Assembly: GCA_018608405.1 (NCBI GenBank)
Contig: JABAZP010000006.1
Location: 1 to 64,000, forward strand
Direction of reading: 5' to 3'
DNA length: 64,000 nt
From: Flavobacteriales bacterium
GTDB taxonomy: Bacteria > Bacteroidota > Bacteroidia > Flavobacteriales_E > Vicingaceae
How positions within the stretch are numbered: the stretch's first letter is position 1; every line of letters begins with the position of its first letter. Position numbers and translations under genes: made by a program. Below, piece by piece: positions 1 to 8,687 of this stretch. Under the pieces are notes generated by a model that was not told where the DNA came from, searched no databases, and saw only the letters and a list, made by a program, of their open reading frames with translations.

Positions 1-5
1 TTTTT

Positions 6-42
6 AAAAGCCCCTATTATTTATTTAATAGGGGCTTTTTTT
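6..42 (+). terminator. Rho-independent terminator of an upstream gene
   Basis: A perfect 14-bp inverted repeat (6-19 and 26-39) surrounds a 6-base loop. The core is AGCCCC/GGGGCT and a T run follows on the plus strand. It closes a transcription unit lying left of the window; the A-rich left arm means it could also work in the other direction. Confidence 0.85.
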
Positions 43-87
43 GTAAGCTATTTTTTCTTTAACAAAGATTAGTTTGAATTGAGGTAC

Positions 88-95
88 TATCTTTG
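88..95 (+). promoter_or_regulatory. Candidate -7 promoter box of the aminopeptidase gene
   Basis: TATCTTTG matches the Bacteroidota -7 consensus TAnnTTTG and lies 51 bases before the start codon. I see no TTG at the expected 17-23 base distance upstream, so this is only half a promoter match. Confidence 0.35.
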
Positions 96-146
96 AGCTC
101 ATTCTAAAAAAGGCTTGTTTGCCTAATTAATTCTTAAATTATTTGC

Positions 147-1559
147 ATGTTGTGTAGAATCAAAACGATAACTTTTCTAATTACACTTTTAAGTAATGTG
201 TTTTCTTACGGTCAAGCAGACCAAATCAAAACAGAATTTGATAATGATTATTACGAATACGATAAAGACTTTTTATCGCCTGAATTTCATAAATCTAGAA
301 GAGATTCATTACGGAAGTTATTGCCTGAGGGTTCAGCTATCGTTTTCTTTTCTAGTCCTGAAAGAAATAGATCAAATGATGTGTATTACGAATATCATCA
401 AAACCCAAACTTCTATTACTTGACTGGTCTAAGAGAGCCACACTCCATGATTATTATTTATAAGGATACACAGAAATTTTCAAGTTTTTCTGATAATGAG
501 CTCTTATTTATGCAAGAAAGAGATGCTAAGACGGAACTTTGGAATGGAAGAAGATTGGGTGTTGAAAGAGTGAAGAACCGACTTAAAATTTCTTCTATTT
601 TACCCAACTCTGATTTTGCTGAATTTGACCCAAAGTTTGACTCCCTTCGAGCTGTTTTTTATGAAACTCCATTTGAAATGGAATTAAAAGATACAACAAC
701 TACAAATAATGTGGCTGGTCTATATTATCATTTTACGAAAAAAAATCCAATTCAATTAAAAGCTAAACAGCGGATAGAGGGTATTTTAATGGCTCAACTT
801 CGACAGGTTAAAACGGAGGAGGAGTTGCGCTTACTGCGCAAAGCGATAGATATTACCTGTGAAGCACAAAATCAGTTAATGCAACAGATAACTGATACGA
901 TGACCGAGTTTCAGACAGAAGCTATAATAGAGTATGTCTTTAAGAAGAATGGAGCAGAGTATACCGGCTTTCCATCCATACAAGGTAGCGGAGAAAATTC
1001 TTGTATTCTACATTACACGAGTAATAGGAGACCTTTAATTCGAGGAGGATTACTAGTAAGTGATGTAGGCGCTGAATACCATGGTTATACGGCAGATGTT
1101 ACGCGTACTATTCCGCCAAGCGGTAAGTTTACGAAAGAACAAAAAATAATATATGAGTTGGTATTGAAGGCTCAGTCTGCGGGGATAGATGCTGCTACAG
1201 AAGGAGCTAATTTTTGGCAACCGGGAATTGTGGCCACTGAAATTATTGCAGAAGGGCTTTTGAAGTTGGGTATTATTGAACATAAGAACGAAGTAAGGAA
1301 GTATTTCATGCACGGAACTTCACATTATTTGGGCTTAGATGTTCACGATGCCGGAACGTATACTCCTTTGGTTCCGGGAAATGTGATTACCGTTGAGCCC
1401 GGAATTTACATTGCAGAAGGTTCGGATTGTGACCTTAAGTGGTGGAATATAGGAGTAAGGATAGAAGATGATATTTTGATTACACCTGAAGGACCTGAAA
1501 ACCTTTCTGAAGGATCACCAAGGACAGTCAAGGAGATTGAAAGTTTAATGGAAAAATAG
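147..1559 (+). CDS. pepP: Xaa-Pro aminopeptidase (aminopeptidase P, M24B), exported
   Basis: Metallopeptidase that removes an N-terminal residue preceding proline. An N-terminal signal peptide (residues 1-23, ending near SYGQ) suggests a periplasmic or secreted enzyme. An aminopeptidase P N-terminal domain (about 50-190) precedes the pita-bread catalytic domain (about 215-460). All five expected metal ligands are visible: D306, D317, H389 (HGTSHYLGLDVHDAG), E417 (VEPGIY) and E440 (RIEDD). The length of 470 residues is normal. The ATG at 147 gives a complete signal peptide. It stands alone ahead of the ribosomal genes. Periplasmic dipeptide scavenging is the inferred role. Confidence 0.9.
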   Translation: MLCRIKTITFLITLLSNVFSYGQADQIKTEFDNDYYEYDKDFLSPEFHKSRRDSLRKLLPEGSAIVFFSSPERNRSNDVYYEYHQNPNFYYLTGLREPHSMIIIYKDTQKFSSFSDNELLFMQERDAKTELWNGRRLGVERVKNRLKISSILPNSDFAEFDPKFDSLRAVFYETPFEMELKDTTTTNNVAGLYYHFTKKNPIQLKAKQRIEGILMAQLRQVKTEEELRLLRKAIDITCEAQNQLMQQITDTMTEFQTEAIIEYVFKKNGAEYTGFPSIQGSGENSCILHYTSNRRPLIRGGLLVSDVGAEYHGYTADVTRTIPPSGKFTKEQKIIYELVLKAQSAGIDAATEGANFWQPGIVATEIIAEGLLKLGIIEHKNEVRKYFMHGTSHYLGLDVHDAGTYTPLVPGNVITVEPGIYIAEGSDCDLKWWNIGVRIEDDILITPEGPENLSEGSPRTVKEIESLMEK

Positions 1560-1617
1560 GATAAAAAAGTTCTAAATTAATTAGAGTTTGAGGGATGAGA
1601 TTTAAGAAAAAATTAGC

Positions 1618-1625
1618 TATTTTTG
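1618..1625 (+). promoter_or_regulatory. Candidate -7 promoter box for rpmG-bL38
   Basis: TATTTTTG fits TAnnTTTG and sits 26 bases before the rpmG start, in the gap after the aminopeptidase stop. A TTTG at 1587-1590 is 27 bases upstream, longer than the usual spacing, so the -33 element is uncertain. Confidence 0.35.
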
Positions 1626-1651
1626 TGCTCCCGTAAATAAAGCATACGATA

Positions 1652-1840
1652 ATGGCGAAAAAAGGAAAAGGTAATAGAATTCAAGTAATCTTAGAATGCA
1701 CAGAGCACAAAGAAAGTGGTCAGGCTGGAACTTCAAGATACATTACAACCAAGAATAGAAAGAATACTCCAGAAAGAATGGAGATTAAAAAGTACAACCC
1801 GATTTTGAAAAAAATGACGGTTCATAAAGAAATCAAGTAA
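1652..1840 (+). CDS. rpmG: 50S ribosomal protein bL33
   Basis: Small basic component of the large ribosomal subunit. At 62 residues the length is typical, and it carries the bL33 core ([21 protein letters not shown]). Only one cysteine (in LECTEH) is present, so this is the zinc-free form of bL33. It is followed 10 bases later by the bL38 gene, the usual order in Bacteroidota. The usual upstream partner rpmB (bL28) is not adjacent: the preceding gene is an aminopeptidase. Confidence 0.96.
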   Translation: MAKKGKGNRIQVILECTEHKESGQAGTSRYITTKNRKNTPERMEIKKYNPILKKMTVHKEIK

Positions 1841-1850
1841 AACATAAGAC

Positions 1851-2003
1851 ATGGCTAAGAAAACAGTTGCATCCCTTCAAAAAGGTGAAGGAAAGGCATT
1901 TACCAAAGTAATTAAAATGGTGAAGTCTGAAAAAACTAATTCGTATACTTTTAAAGAAGAAATGGTGGCTAACGACGCTGTGAACGACTATTTCAAAAAG
2001 TAA
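1851..2003 (+). CDS. DUF4295 family ribosomal protein (bL38)
   Basis: A 50-residue lysine-rich protein starting MAKKTVASLQKGEGKAFTK and ending NDYFKK. It belongs to DUF4295, a family restricted to Bacteroidota and encoded next to rpmG and ftsY. As I recall, the Flavobacterium johnsoniae ribosome structure assigned this family as the new large-subunit protein bL38. It lies 10 bases after rpmG and is followed by a terminator, so rpmG-bL38 form a two-gene unit. Confidence 0.9.
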   Translation: MAKKTVASLQKGEGKAFTKVIKMVKSEKTNSYTFKEEMVANDAVNDYFKK

Positions 2004-2026
2004 TATAAAATTATTTATTGGTTAAT

Positions 2027-2060
2027 GGGCTTCTTTCATTCAATGAGAGAGGCCTTTTTT
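2027..2060 (+). terminator. Intrinsic terminator between bL38 and ftsY
   Basis: An imperfect inverted repeat (2028-2040 with 2042-2054, two G-U type mismatches, core GGCTTC/GAGGCC) runs straight into six T. It separates the ribosomal genes from ftsY, which starts 12 bases downstream, so ftsY must rely on read-through or on a promoter overlapping this element. Confidence 0.7.
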
Positions 2061-2072
2061 ATTTAAAATGTT

Positions 2073-3026
2073 ATGGGTTTATTCGGCCTCTTCTCTAAAG
2101 AAAAAAAGAAAGATCTCGATGAGGGATTGAGTAAAACGAAAGATAGCTTTTTCGGAAAGTTGAGTCGTGCCGTTGTTGGTAAAACCAAAGTGGACGACGA
2201 GGTGCTGGATAATCTCGAAGAAATCCTAATCACTTCGGATGTTGGAGTGGATACCACGTTGAAAATTATTAAGCGAATAGAAGCGAGAGTTGAACAGGAT
2301 AAATACATTAACACAGGAGAGTTGGACCAAATACTCCGAGACGAAATAGTTGCGCTTTTAGAGGAAAATAATACCAAGGATTACGATGAGTTCACACTTC
2401 CTGCTGACAAGAAACCGTATGTGATTATGGTAGTTGGGGTGAATGGTGTAGGGAAAACTACCACCATTGGAAAATTAGCGCATCAATTTAAAAAATCTGG
2501 TAAGAATGTAGTTCTAGGAGCTTCTGACACTTTTAGGGCAGCAGCTGTAGATCAGTTAAAAATATGGTCTGAACGTGTTGGTGTTCCAATCGTAAGTCAA
2601 GGTATGGGAGCTGATCCCGCATCTGTTGCTTTCGATACGTTACAGTCTGCCGTTTCAATGGAAGCTGACGTAGCGATTATTGATACTGCTGGGAGGCTAC
2701 ACAACAAAGTAAACTTAATGAATGAACTAAGTAAAATTAAAAGGGTGATGCAAAAGGTAATTCCTGATGCACCTCATGAGATTTTATTGGTTCTAGACGG
2801 CTCAACAGGTCAAAATGCGTTTGAACAAGCAAAGCAATTTACAGCTGCAACGGAAGTAAATGCTTTGGCCTTAACCAAACTAGATGGCACAGCAAAAGGC
2901 GGAGTAGTTATCGGTATTTCTGACCAGTTCAAAATTCCAGTAAAGTATATAGGCGTAGGTGAAGGAATTGACCATTTGCAAGTCTTCAATCGAAAAGAGT
3001 TTGTGAATAGCTTATTTAATAAATAG
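2073..3026 (+). CDS. ftsY: Signal recognition particle receptor FtsY
   Basis: SRP-receptor GTPase that docks ribosome-SRP complexes at the inner membrane for co-translational insertion. The 317-residue protein has a short basic N-terminus followed directly by the NG domain. Walker A GVNGVGKT is at about 122-129, then the DTFRAAA motif, DTAGRLHNK (G3) and TKLDGTAKGG near the C-terminus. It lacks the long acidic A domain of E. coli FtsY, as is usual in this phylum. rimO follows after 16 bases, so the two are probably co-transcribed. Confidence 0.96.
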   Translation: MGLFGLFSKEKKKDLDEGLSKTKDSFFGKLSRAVVGKTKVDDEVLDNLEEILITSDVGVDTTLKIIKRIEARVEQDKYINTGELDQILRDEIVALLEENNTKDYDEFTLPADKKPYVIMVVGVNGVGKTTTIGKLAHQFKKSGKNVVLGASDTFRAAAVDQLKIWSERVGVPIVSQGMGADPASVAFDTLQSAVSMEADVAIIDTAGRLHNKVNLMNELSKIKRVMQKVIPDAPHEILLVLDGSTGQNAFEQAKQFTAATEVNALALTKLDGTAKGGVVIGISDQFKIPVKYIGVGEGIDHLQVFNRKEFVNSLFNK

Positions 3027-3042
3027 AGATTACTCTAAATTT

Positions 3043-4350
3043 ATGAAGACAAAGACGCTCAGAAAGAATAAAGTAAATGTGATCACCCTAGGTTGTTCTA
3101 AAAATATTTTTGATTCAGAAGTAATGATGACTCAATTAAAAGCGAACAACTTCGAAGTGGAACATGAAAGCAAGGCAGAGGATTCAGAGATTGTAATAAT
3201 TAATACCTGTGGCTTTATTGATAATGCCAAGCAAGAGTCAATTGATACTATTTTGACGTATGCTAATGCTAAGGCTGATGAGAGAGTGGATAAGGTTTAT
3301 GTTACAGGGTGTCTTTCTGAAAGGTACAGAGACGAATTACAAGCTGAAATTACCAACGTAGATGCGTTTTTTGGTACGCGGGAGTTACCGAGGTTATTAA
3401 AGACGTTAAAGGCAGACTATAAGAAAGAGTTGATTGGAGAGCGGTTAATAACAACTCCGAATCACTATGCCTATTTTAAAATTGCTGAAGGTTGTGACCG
3501 ACCTTGTTCTTTTTGTGCCATTCCCTTAATGAGAGGTAAACACGTGAGCACGCCTATTGAGGAGCTTGTTTTCAATGCAACCCAGTTGGCCGCACAAGGT
3601 GTTAAAGAGTTGATTCTAATAGCTCAAGATTTGACCTACTATGGGTTAGATATATATAAGGAGAGAAAGTTAGCAGATTTGTTAGACCAACTAGCAGACG
3701 TTGATGGGATAGAATGGATTAGATTGCATTATGCTTTCCCAACAGGTTTTCCAATGGATGTTTTAGAAGTAATGAAGCGCCGCGAGAATATTTGCAATTA
3801 CATAGATATACCCTTGCAGCACATTACAGATAACATGCTTAAGTCGATGCGCAGAGGGACAACCATGGCGAAGACCAATAAATTGTTGGAAGAGTTTAGA
3901 AAGGCTATGCCAGAGATGGCGATTCGTACTACATTAATAGCGGGATACCCCGGAGAAACAGAAGAGGATTTTGAACAAATGGAAGCTTGGGTGAAAGAAA
4001 TGAAGTTTGATCGTTTGGGAATCTTTACCTATTCTCATGAAGAAAATACACATGCTTTTAAATTAGAAGATGATGTTCCTGAAGATGTGAAGCATCAACG
4101 TGCGAATCGAATCATGGAGATTCAGAGTCAAATCTCATTTGATTTAAATCAAGAAAAGGTTGGGAAGACCTTTAACGTGCTATTTGATCGTGCAGAGGGC
4201 GAATACTTCATTGGGCGAACTGAGTTTGATTCACCAGAGGTTGACAACGAGGTGCTTGTTCCAAAAGACCAATACGTGCGACTGGGTGATTTTGCGAAGG
4301 TTAAAATTAATCGTGCAGAAGAATTTGATCTTTACGGTGATTTAGTGTAA
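3043..4350 (+). CDS. rimO: Ribosomal protein uS12 methylthiotransferase RimO
   Basis: Radical-SAM enzyme that adds a methylthio group to an aspartate of ribosomal protein S12. The 435-residue protein has the UPF0004 domain with cysteines C18, C56 and C90 for the auxiliary [4Fe-4S] cluster. The radical-SAM CDRPCSFC motif follows (C151, C155, C158), with a TRAM domain at the C-terminus (about 370-435). All six cluster cysteines are present. It sits 16 bases after ftsY, an arrangement common in Flavobacteriia. Confidence 0.96.
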   Translation: MKTKTLRKNKVNVITLGCSKNIFDSEVMMTQLKANNFEVEHESKAEDSEIVIINTCGFIDNAKQESIDTILTYANAKADERVDKVYVTGCLSERYRDELQAEITNVDAFFGTRELPRLLKTLKADYKKELIGERLITTPNHYAYFKIAEGCDRPCSFCAIPLMRGKHVSTPIEELVFNATQLAAQGVKELILIAQDLTYYGLDIYKERKLADLLDQLADVDGIEWIRLHYAFPTGFPMDVLEVMKRRENICNYIDIPLQHITDNMLKSMRRGTTMAKTNKLLEEFRKAMPEMAIRTTLIAGYPGETEEDFEQMEAWVKEMKFDRLGIFTYSHEENTHAFKLEDDVPEDVKHQRANRIMEIQSQISFDLNQEKVGKTFNVLFDRAEGEYFIGRTEFDSPEVDNEVLVPKDQYVRLGDFAKVKINRAEEFDLYGDLV

Positions 4351-4436
4351 TGCATCTTAACAGATTTAAATTCTGCATAGATTGTGTGTTCAAATCATCT
4401 CTGTTCATAACTTTTTAACGAACTTCCATTCTTCAT

Positions 4437-6047
4437 ATGAAAACAGACTATATATCGTTCGAAGATAGTGGATACTTCACGAAAATTATTTTGGATTATT
4501 TGACAGAAAATTCTGATTTAGAGAGTTTTTATTCATTGTACCCCAATCTATATAATTTTGAACATGCCATAGCAAATAAGAACTTTACACTCGAAAGCAG
4601 AAGAATTCTAGTAGAGTCGTTAAAAGGGCAATACAAAAAGGACGGAATCAAGCTAGGTAATGATGGCTCTGTTTTGACCAACTTAAATAGTCTTGAAGCT
4701 GGCACTACCTATACTGTTACTACCGGACATCAATTGTGTTTGTTTACTGGCCCCCTTTACTTTATTTACAAAATTGTAAGCACCATAAAACTTTGTCAGA
4801 ATTTAAAATCTCGGTACCCTGAATGTGATTTTGTTCCGGTTTATTGGATGGCAACAGAGGACCATGACTTTGAAGAGGTAAATCATTTTTATACGGGCGA
4901 CAGAAAATTCCATTGGGAAACGGAACAGAAGGGAGCAGTTGGAAGAATGAAACTAGCGGAGCTCAAACCTACTGTTGAAGCATTTGGAAGTTGGTTAACA
5001 GATTATTCCACCAATGCAGAAGAACTGAAGAGCTTATTTGAGAAAGCTTATTTAAAACACGATACATTGGCCGCTGCAACGCGATATTTAGTGCATGAGT
5101 TGTTTAGCGATCATGGAGTAGTGATTGTAGATGGAGATGACTCGAAGCTGAAAGAGCTTTTCAAGCCAACCATTAAAAAGGAGTTGTTAGAAGAGTTTTC
5201 TGCTCAGGCTGTTGAGTTGCAAAGCAAGGAGTTTGCAGAAAAATATAAAATTCAAGTAAACCCCAGGGAAATCAATCTTTTTTACTTAACTGACAACAGT
5301 CGGGAGCGAATTGTAAAAGAGAATGGAACTTTTGCAGTAAACGGAACTTCGATTTCTTTTAGCGAAGAAGAAATCTTATTAGAGTTAGAAAATCACCCAG
5401 AACGATTTAGTCCTAACGTTTTATTAAGACCTGTTTACCAAGATACGATTTTGCCCAATTTAGCATATATCGGTGGTGGAGGAGAGTTAGCTTATTGGTT
5501 TCAACTGAAAACTACTTTTGAGCAAGCTGAAACACCAATGCCCATTTTAATTTTGAGAAATTCTGCTGTTTGGCTAAATGAAAAGCAAACGAAAGTATTT
5601 AGACAACTGAATATATCAAATGAGCAGCTATTTTTATCTGAAGGTGTTTTGATGAAGGAGTGGGTTAAAGCCAATTCGGCTATAGACCTCGAGTTGGTTG
5701 GTCAAAAGCAAACTCAAGTAGAGTTTTATAAAGCGTTGGAAAAATTAGCGGGGAGTGTGGATTCAAGTTTAGAAAAACACGTAAAGGCATTAGCTACAAA
5801 GCAATTAAAAGCAATTGATCAATTGTCAGAAAAGTTAATTCGCGCTGAACGCAGAAAAGCTACCACTGCTCAACAAAGAATTTCATTTTTAAAAGATACC
5901 TTGTTTTATAACAATGGTTTACAAGAGCGAAGCTTGAATTTTTCTGAGATCTATCTCTTCCAAGGAAAAGGAATGATAGGTGACTTGATTCATTCATTTA
6001 CAACTCCGGCAGAAGACTTTTTAATCCTTCAATCAGAGCAGCAATAA
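4437..6047 (+). CDS. bshC: Bacillithiol biosynthesis cysteine-adding enzyme BshC
   Basis: Putative ligase that joins cysteine to glucosaminyl-malate in the last step of bacillithiol synthesis. Family signatures are visible: TTGHQLCLFTGPLYFIYKI (about residues 96-115), PVYWMATEDHDFEEVNHF and a late GGGGELAYWFQLK. The 536-residue length is typical, and a coiled-coil stretch lies near 450-490. bshA and bshB are not in the window, so the pathway is completed elsewhere. The start at 4437 gives the expected N-terminus. Confidence 0.93.
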   Translation: MKTDYISFEDSGYFTKIILDYLTENSDLESFYSLYPNLYNFEHAIANKNFTLESRRILVESLKGQYKKDGIKLGNDGSVLTNLNSLEAGTTYTVTTGHQLCLFTGPLYFIYKIVSTIKLCQNLKSRYPECDFVPVYWMATEDHDFEEVNHFYTGDRKFHWETEQKGAVGRMKLAELKPTVEAFGSWLTDYSTNAEELKSLFEKAYLKHDTLAAATRYLVHELFSDHGVVIVDGDDSKLKELFKPTIKKELLEEFSAQAVELQSKEFAEKYKIQVNPREINLFYLTDNSRERIVKENGTFAVNGTSISFSEEEILLELENHPERFSPNVLLRPVYQDTILPNLAYIGGGGELAYWFQLKTTFEQAETPMPILILRNSAVWLNEKQTKVFRQLNISNEQLFLSEGVLMKEWVKANSAIDLELVGQKQTQVEFYKALEKLAGSVDSSLEKHVKALATKQLKAIDQLSEKLIRAERRKATTAQQRISFLKDTLFYNNGLQERSLNFSEIYLFQGKGMIGDLIHSFTTPAEDFLILQSEQQ

Positions 6048-6059
6048 ATTAGCTTTTGT

Positions 6060-6539
6060 TTACTTAGGCCACTGAACGGACTCATCTGCGTTAAAAAATG
6101 GTCCCCACTGTATTTCAGTTACACTGTCGTCGTCGAACCAAAAATTAATACCTAAACTTTCAGAACTTATTAATTCGTGACTCGGAGCTTCATCCATCGG
6201 GACAGGCTCGTGTTTGAAGTCAAGAATATTCAACTCTTCCAAAGACTTGATTACCTCCAGTTTGTTCTTGTTGAAAAAAGAGATGTTTTGGAACAAGTAT
6301 TTTTCATGGTCTACTTCTATGGTTACTAGTCGCCAATTATCTGCTGCATCAAAGCTTAAAGAAAGGCAATCGTCGTCGTAATAACACACTTCTGCTTCAG
6401 AGTCATCTGATTCGGTCATGAAAAAAACATCTTTTTCATCGGGTTCGCCTAAAATCATTTTTACCTGATTTCGCTCCATTCCGAATTTAATAATCCCTAA
6501 TCCAATTCCTGGCAAAATATCCACTATGTCTTTTCTCAT
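6060..6539 (-). CDS. Conserved-looking hypothetical protein
   Basis: A 159-residue acidic, soluble protein with no signal peptide or membrane segment. The N-terminus (LPGIGLGIIKFGMERNQV, then ILGEPDEKD) resembles small cytosolic proteins often annotated only as hypothetical or immunity-like in Bacteroidota. I cannot assign a function. It converges on bshC with a 12-base gap and has the alcohol dehydrogenase remnant and its terminator upstream, so it is probably transcribed alone. Confidence 0.7.
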   Translation of the reverse strand: MRKDIVDILPGIGLGIIKFGMERNQVKMILGEPDEKDVFFMTESDDSEAEVCYYDDDCLSLSFDAADNWRLVTIEVDHEKYLFQNISFFNKNKLEVIKSLEELNILDFKHEPVPMDEAPSHELISSESLGINFWFDDDSVTEIQWGPFFNADESVQWPK

Positions 6540-6564
6540 GCGGTAAAAGTAATTTAATTCAACG

Positions 6565-6593
6565 AAAAAAGGCTGCCCTTTTCAAGACAGCCT
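6565..6593 (-). terminator. Intrinsic terminator after the alcohol dehydrogenase gene
   Basis: Arms AGGCTG (6570-6575) and CAGCCT (6588-6593) pair, and on the minus strand a run of six T (6565-6570) follows. It lies just past the stop codon of the minus-strand dehydrogenase gene. Confidence 0.7.
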
Positions 6594-6615
6594 ATCCATG
6601 CATTTGTGTTGCGCT

Positions 6616-7775
6616 TTAATATGCTAACTCTACAATTTTTTTGGCGTCTTGAGGAGTTAACGTTCCTCTTTCTCCAATGCCTTTCATTCCTCGTGATTCG
6701 AATCTGCTTTCAATTTCTTCAGTAGTTCCTTTAAACTCTGAAGTGTATTCAGAAAGCTTTGTTTTTATTCCAATAGAGTGAAAGAATTCTGTGGTTTTGA
6801 CAATTGCTTTTTCAGCCTTTTCTTCATCACTTCCATCTGTAATTCCCCAAACTCTTTCGGCATACTGAACTAGCTTTTCTTTTTTATCCTTTAAGTTGTA
6901 GCGGTAATGACTTTCGGTCAAAATTGCCAACGTTCTTGCATGGTCAATACCATAGAGCGCTGTTAATTCATGCCCCATGGCGTGGATTGCCCAATCGTTT
7001 GGCACTCCTTTTTGAATTAAACCATTTAGTGCCATGGTGCAATTCCACATGAAATTAGCTGCATTCTTGTAGTTTTTTTGATCTTTCATCAATTTCGGAG
7101 CAACTTCTAAGATGCTCTGCATAATGCTCTCAGCAAATCGGTCTTGTAAATTGGCATCAATTGGATAAGTCATGTATTGCTCCAACACATGTGTAAAAGA
7201 ATCAGCTAAGCCGTTTGCCAGTTGTCGCTCAGGAATTGAATAGACTACTTCAGGATTAAGTATTGAGAATTGAGGAAACAGTCCGGCTCCACCCATTGGG
7301 AATTTTTGTTTGAATTCAGCTCTTGTAATGACGGCACCCGAGTTCATTTCTGAGCCAGTTGCCGGCAATGTCAATGCTGTTGCAAACTTCATTGCATTCA
7401 GAGTTGGACGCTTTGAGGTGAGAATTTCCCAAGGGTCATCTCCATCATAAAGTGCTGCCGAAGAAAGAAACTTCGTTCCATCAATGACTGAACCGCCGCC
7501 AACCGCAAGCAGGAAGTCAATTTCTTTTTCTTTAATTACTTTCAACGCGTCCATTAAGACAGAATATTCTGGGTTCGGAGGGATTCCTCCAAACTCTTCT
7601 ACGTGGAATTTACTGAGGTTCTTCTTCACATTCTCGTAAATCCCATTTTTCTTTATGCTTCCGCCTCCATAAAGCATTAAAACTCTTGAATTTTCAGGAA
7701 TTTAAGTTGCTAAGCGATGGTAAGTATCTTTACCGAAAATTATTTTGTTGGATTTTTAAAATCGAAATTATTCAT
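6616..7775 (-). pseudogene. Iron-containing alcohol dehydrogenase, disrupted N-terminus
   Basis: The 3' 353 codons (from ATG 7677) encode a group III Fe-type alcohol dehydrogenase of the YqhD/BDH kind. It has LMLYGGGSIKKNGIY, the NAD(P)-binding VGGGSVIDGTK, the TGSEMNSGAV motif and intact metal ligands (DSFTHVLEQY and AIHAMGHEL...GIDHART). The true N-terminus lies upstream but is broken twice. An ATG at 7775 starts MNNFDFKNPTK, then a 1-base loss in an A run (7742-7745) shifts the frame, and a TAA (7704-7702) sits just before IPENSRVLM. Repairing both gives about 386 residues, the normal family length. The intact catalytic core suggests recent damage, or use of an internal start giving a protein without its first strand. 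Confidence 0.8.
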
Positions 7776-7907
7776 GGTTTGTTTTCTTTGTAAATGAAAC
7801 AATCAACAGCAAAACGAGTTTCTTTGCAAGGCTGCTAATTGAAGTAAAATTATTCATTCTTACTTCAGTAGTCTTTTTATAAAACAGCTACTTTTAAAAG
7901 AAAAATA

Positions 7908-8687
7908 ATGGAAGAAAAACTAAAGGCATTCGAGCGATTATTGAACATCATGGATGACTTGAGAGCTAAATGTCCTTGGGACATGAAGCAAACGATGGAA
8001 AGCCTTCGCTATCTGACGATAGAAGAAACATATGAGCTTTCAGATGCCATCTTGGAAGGCGATTTGGAAGAAATTCGAAAAGAATTGGGAGACATCATGT
8101 TGCACTTAGTTTTTTACTCTAAAATTGGTGAGGAAAAGAATGCCTTTGGTATGGCAGAAGTATTGAATGGTATTTGTGAGAAGTTAATTCACCGTCATCC
8201 TCACATATATGGTGATACTGAAGTGAAAGATGAAAAGGAAGTGATGGCAAACTGGGAAAAAATCAAACTGAAAGAGGGTGGAAATAAAGATAAGTCGGTT
8301 TTAGAAGGTGTACCTAAATCTTTGCCCGCTTTGGTAAAAGCAATACGAATTCAAGACAAGGCCAAGGGAGTAGGATTTGATTGGGAAAAGCCGGAACAAG
8401 TATTTGAGAAAGTTGAAGAAGAAATTGCGGAATTAAAGGAAGAGGTAGAAGCACAAGACGCAAATCAAGAAAAGGTTGAAGCAGAGTTTGGAGACGTGCT
8501 TTTTTCTATGATCAATTATGCTAGATTTATTGGAGTTAACCCCGAAGATGCATTAGAAAAGACAAATAAAAAATTCATCAAGCGATTTAAATATTTGGAA
8601 ACTGAATCTAAAAAAGATGGCAAACAAATGGGTGAAATGAGTTTAGACGAGATGGACCTGTATTGGAATAAAGCAAAAAGTATTTAA
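7908..8687 (+). CDS. mazG: Nucleoside triphosphate pyrophosphohydrolase MazG
   Basis: House-cleaning enzyme that hydrolyses (d)NTPs to monophosphates and pyrophosphate. The 259-residue protein has the two tandem MazG domains of the long form. The first has CPWDMKQTMESLRYLTIEE, with the EEtyEL metal motif near residue 45 and an ELGDIMLHLVF helix. The second starts near 165 (VEEEIAELKEEVEAQ, then EFGDVLFSMINYARF). The next gene begins on the base after the stop codon, so the two are translationally linked. Confidence 0.95.
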   Translation: MEEKLKAFERLLNIMDDLRAKCPWDMKQTMESLRYLTIEETYELSDAILEGDLEEIRKELGDIMLHLVFYSKIGEEKNAFGMAEVLNGICEKLIHRHPHIYGDTEVKDEKEVMANWEKIKLKEGGNKDKSVLEGVPKSLPALVKAIRIQDKAKGVGFDWEKPEQVFEKVEEEIAELKEEVEAQDANQEKVEAEFGDVLFSMINYARFIGVNPEDALEKTNKKFIKRFKYLETESKKDGKQMGEMSLDEMDLYWNKAKSI

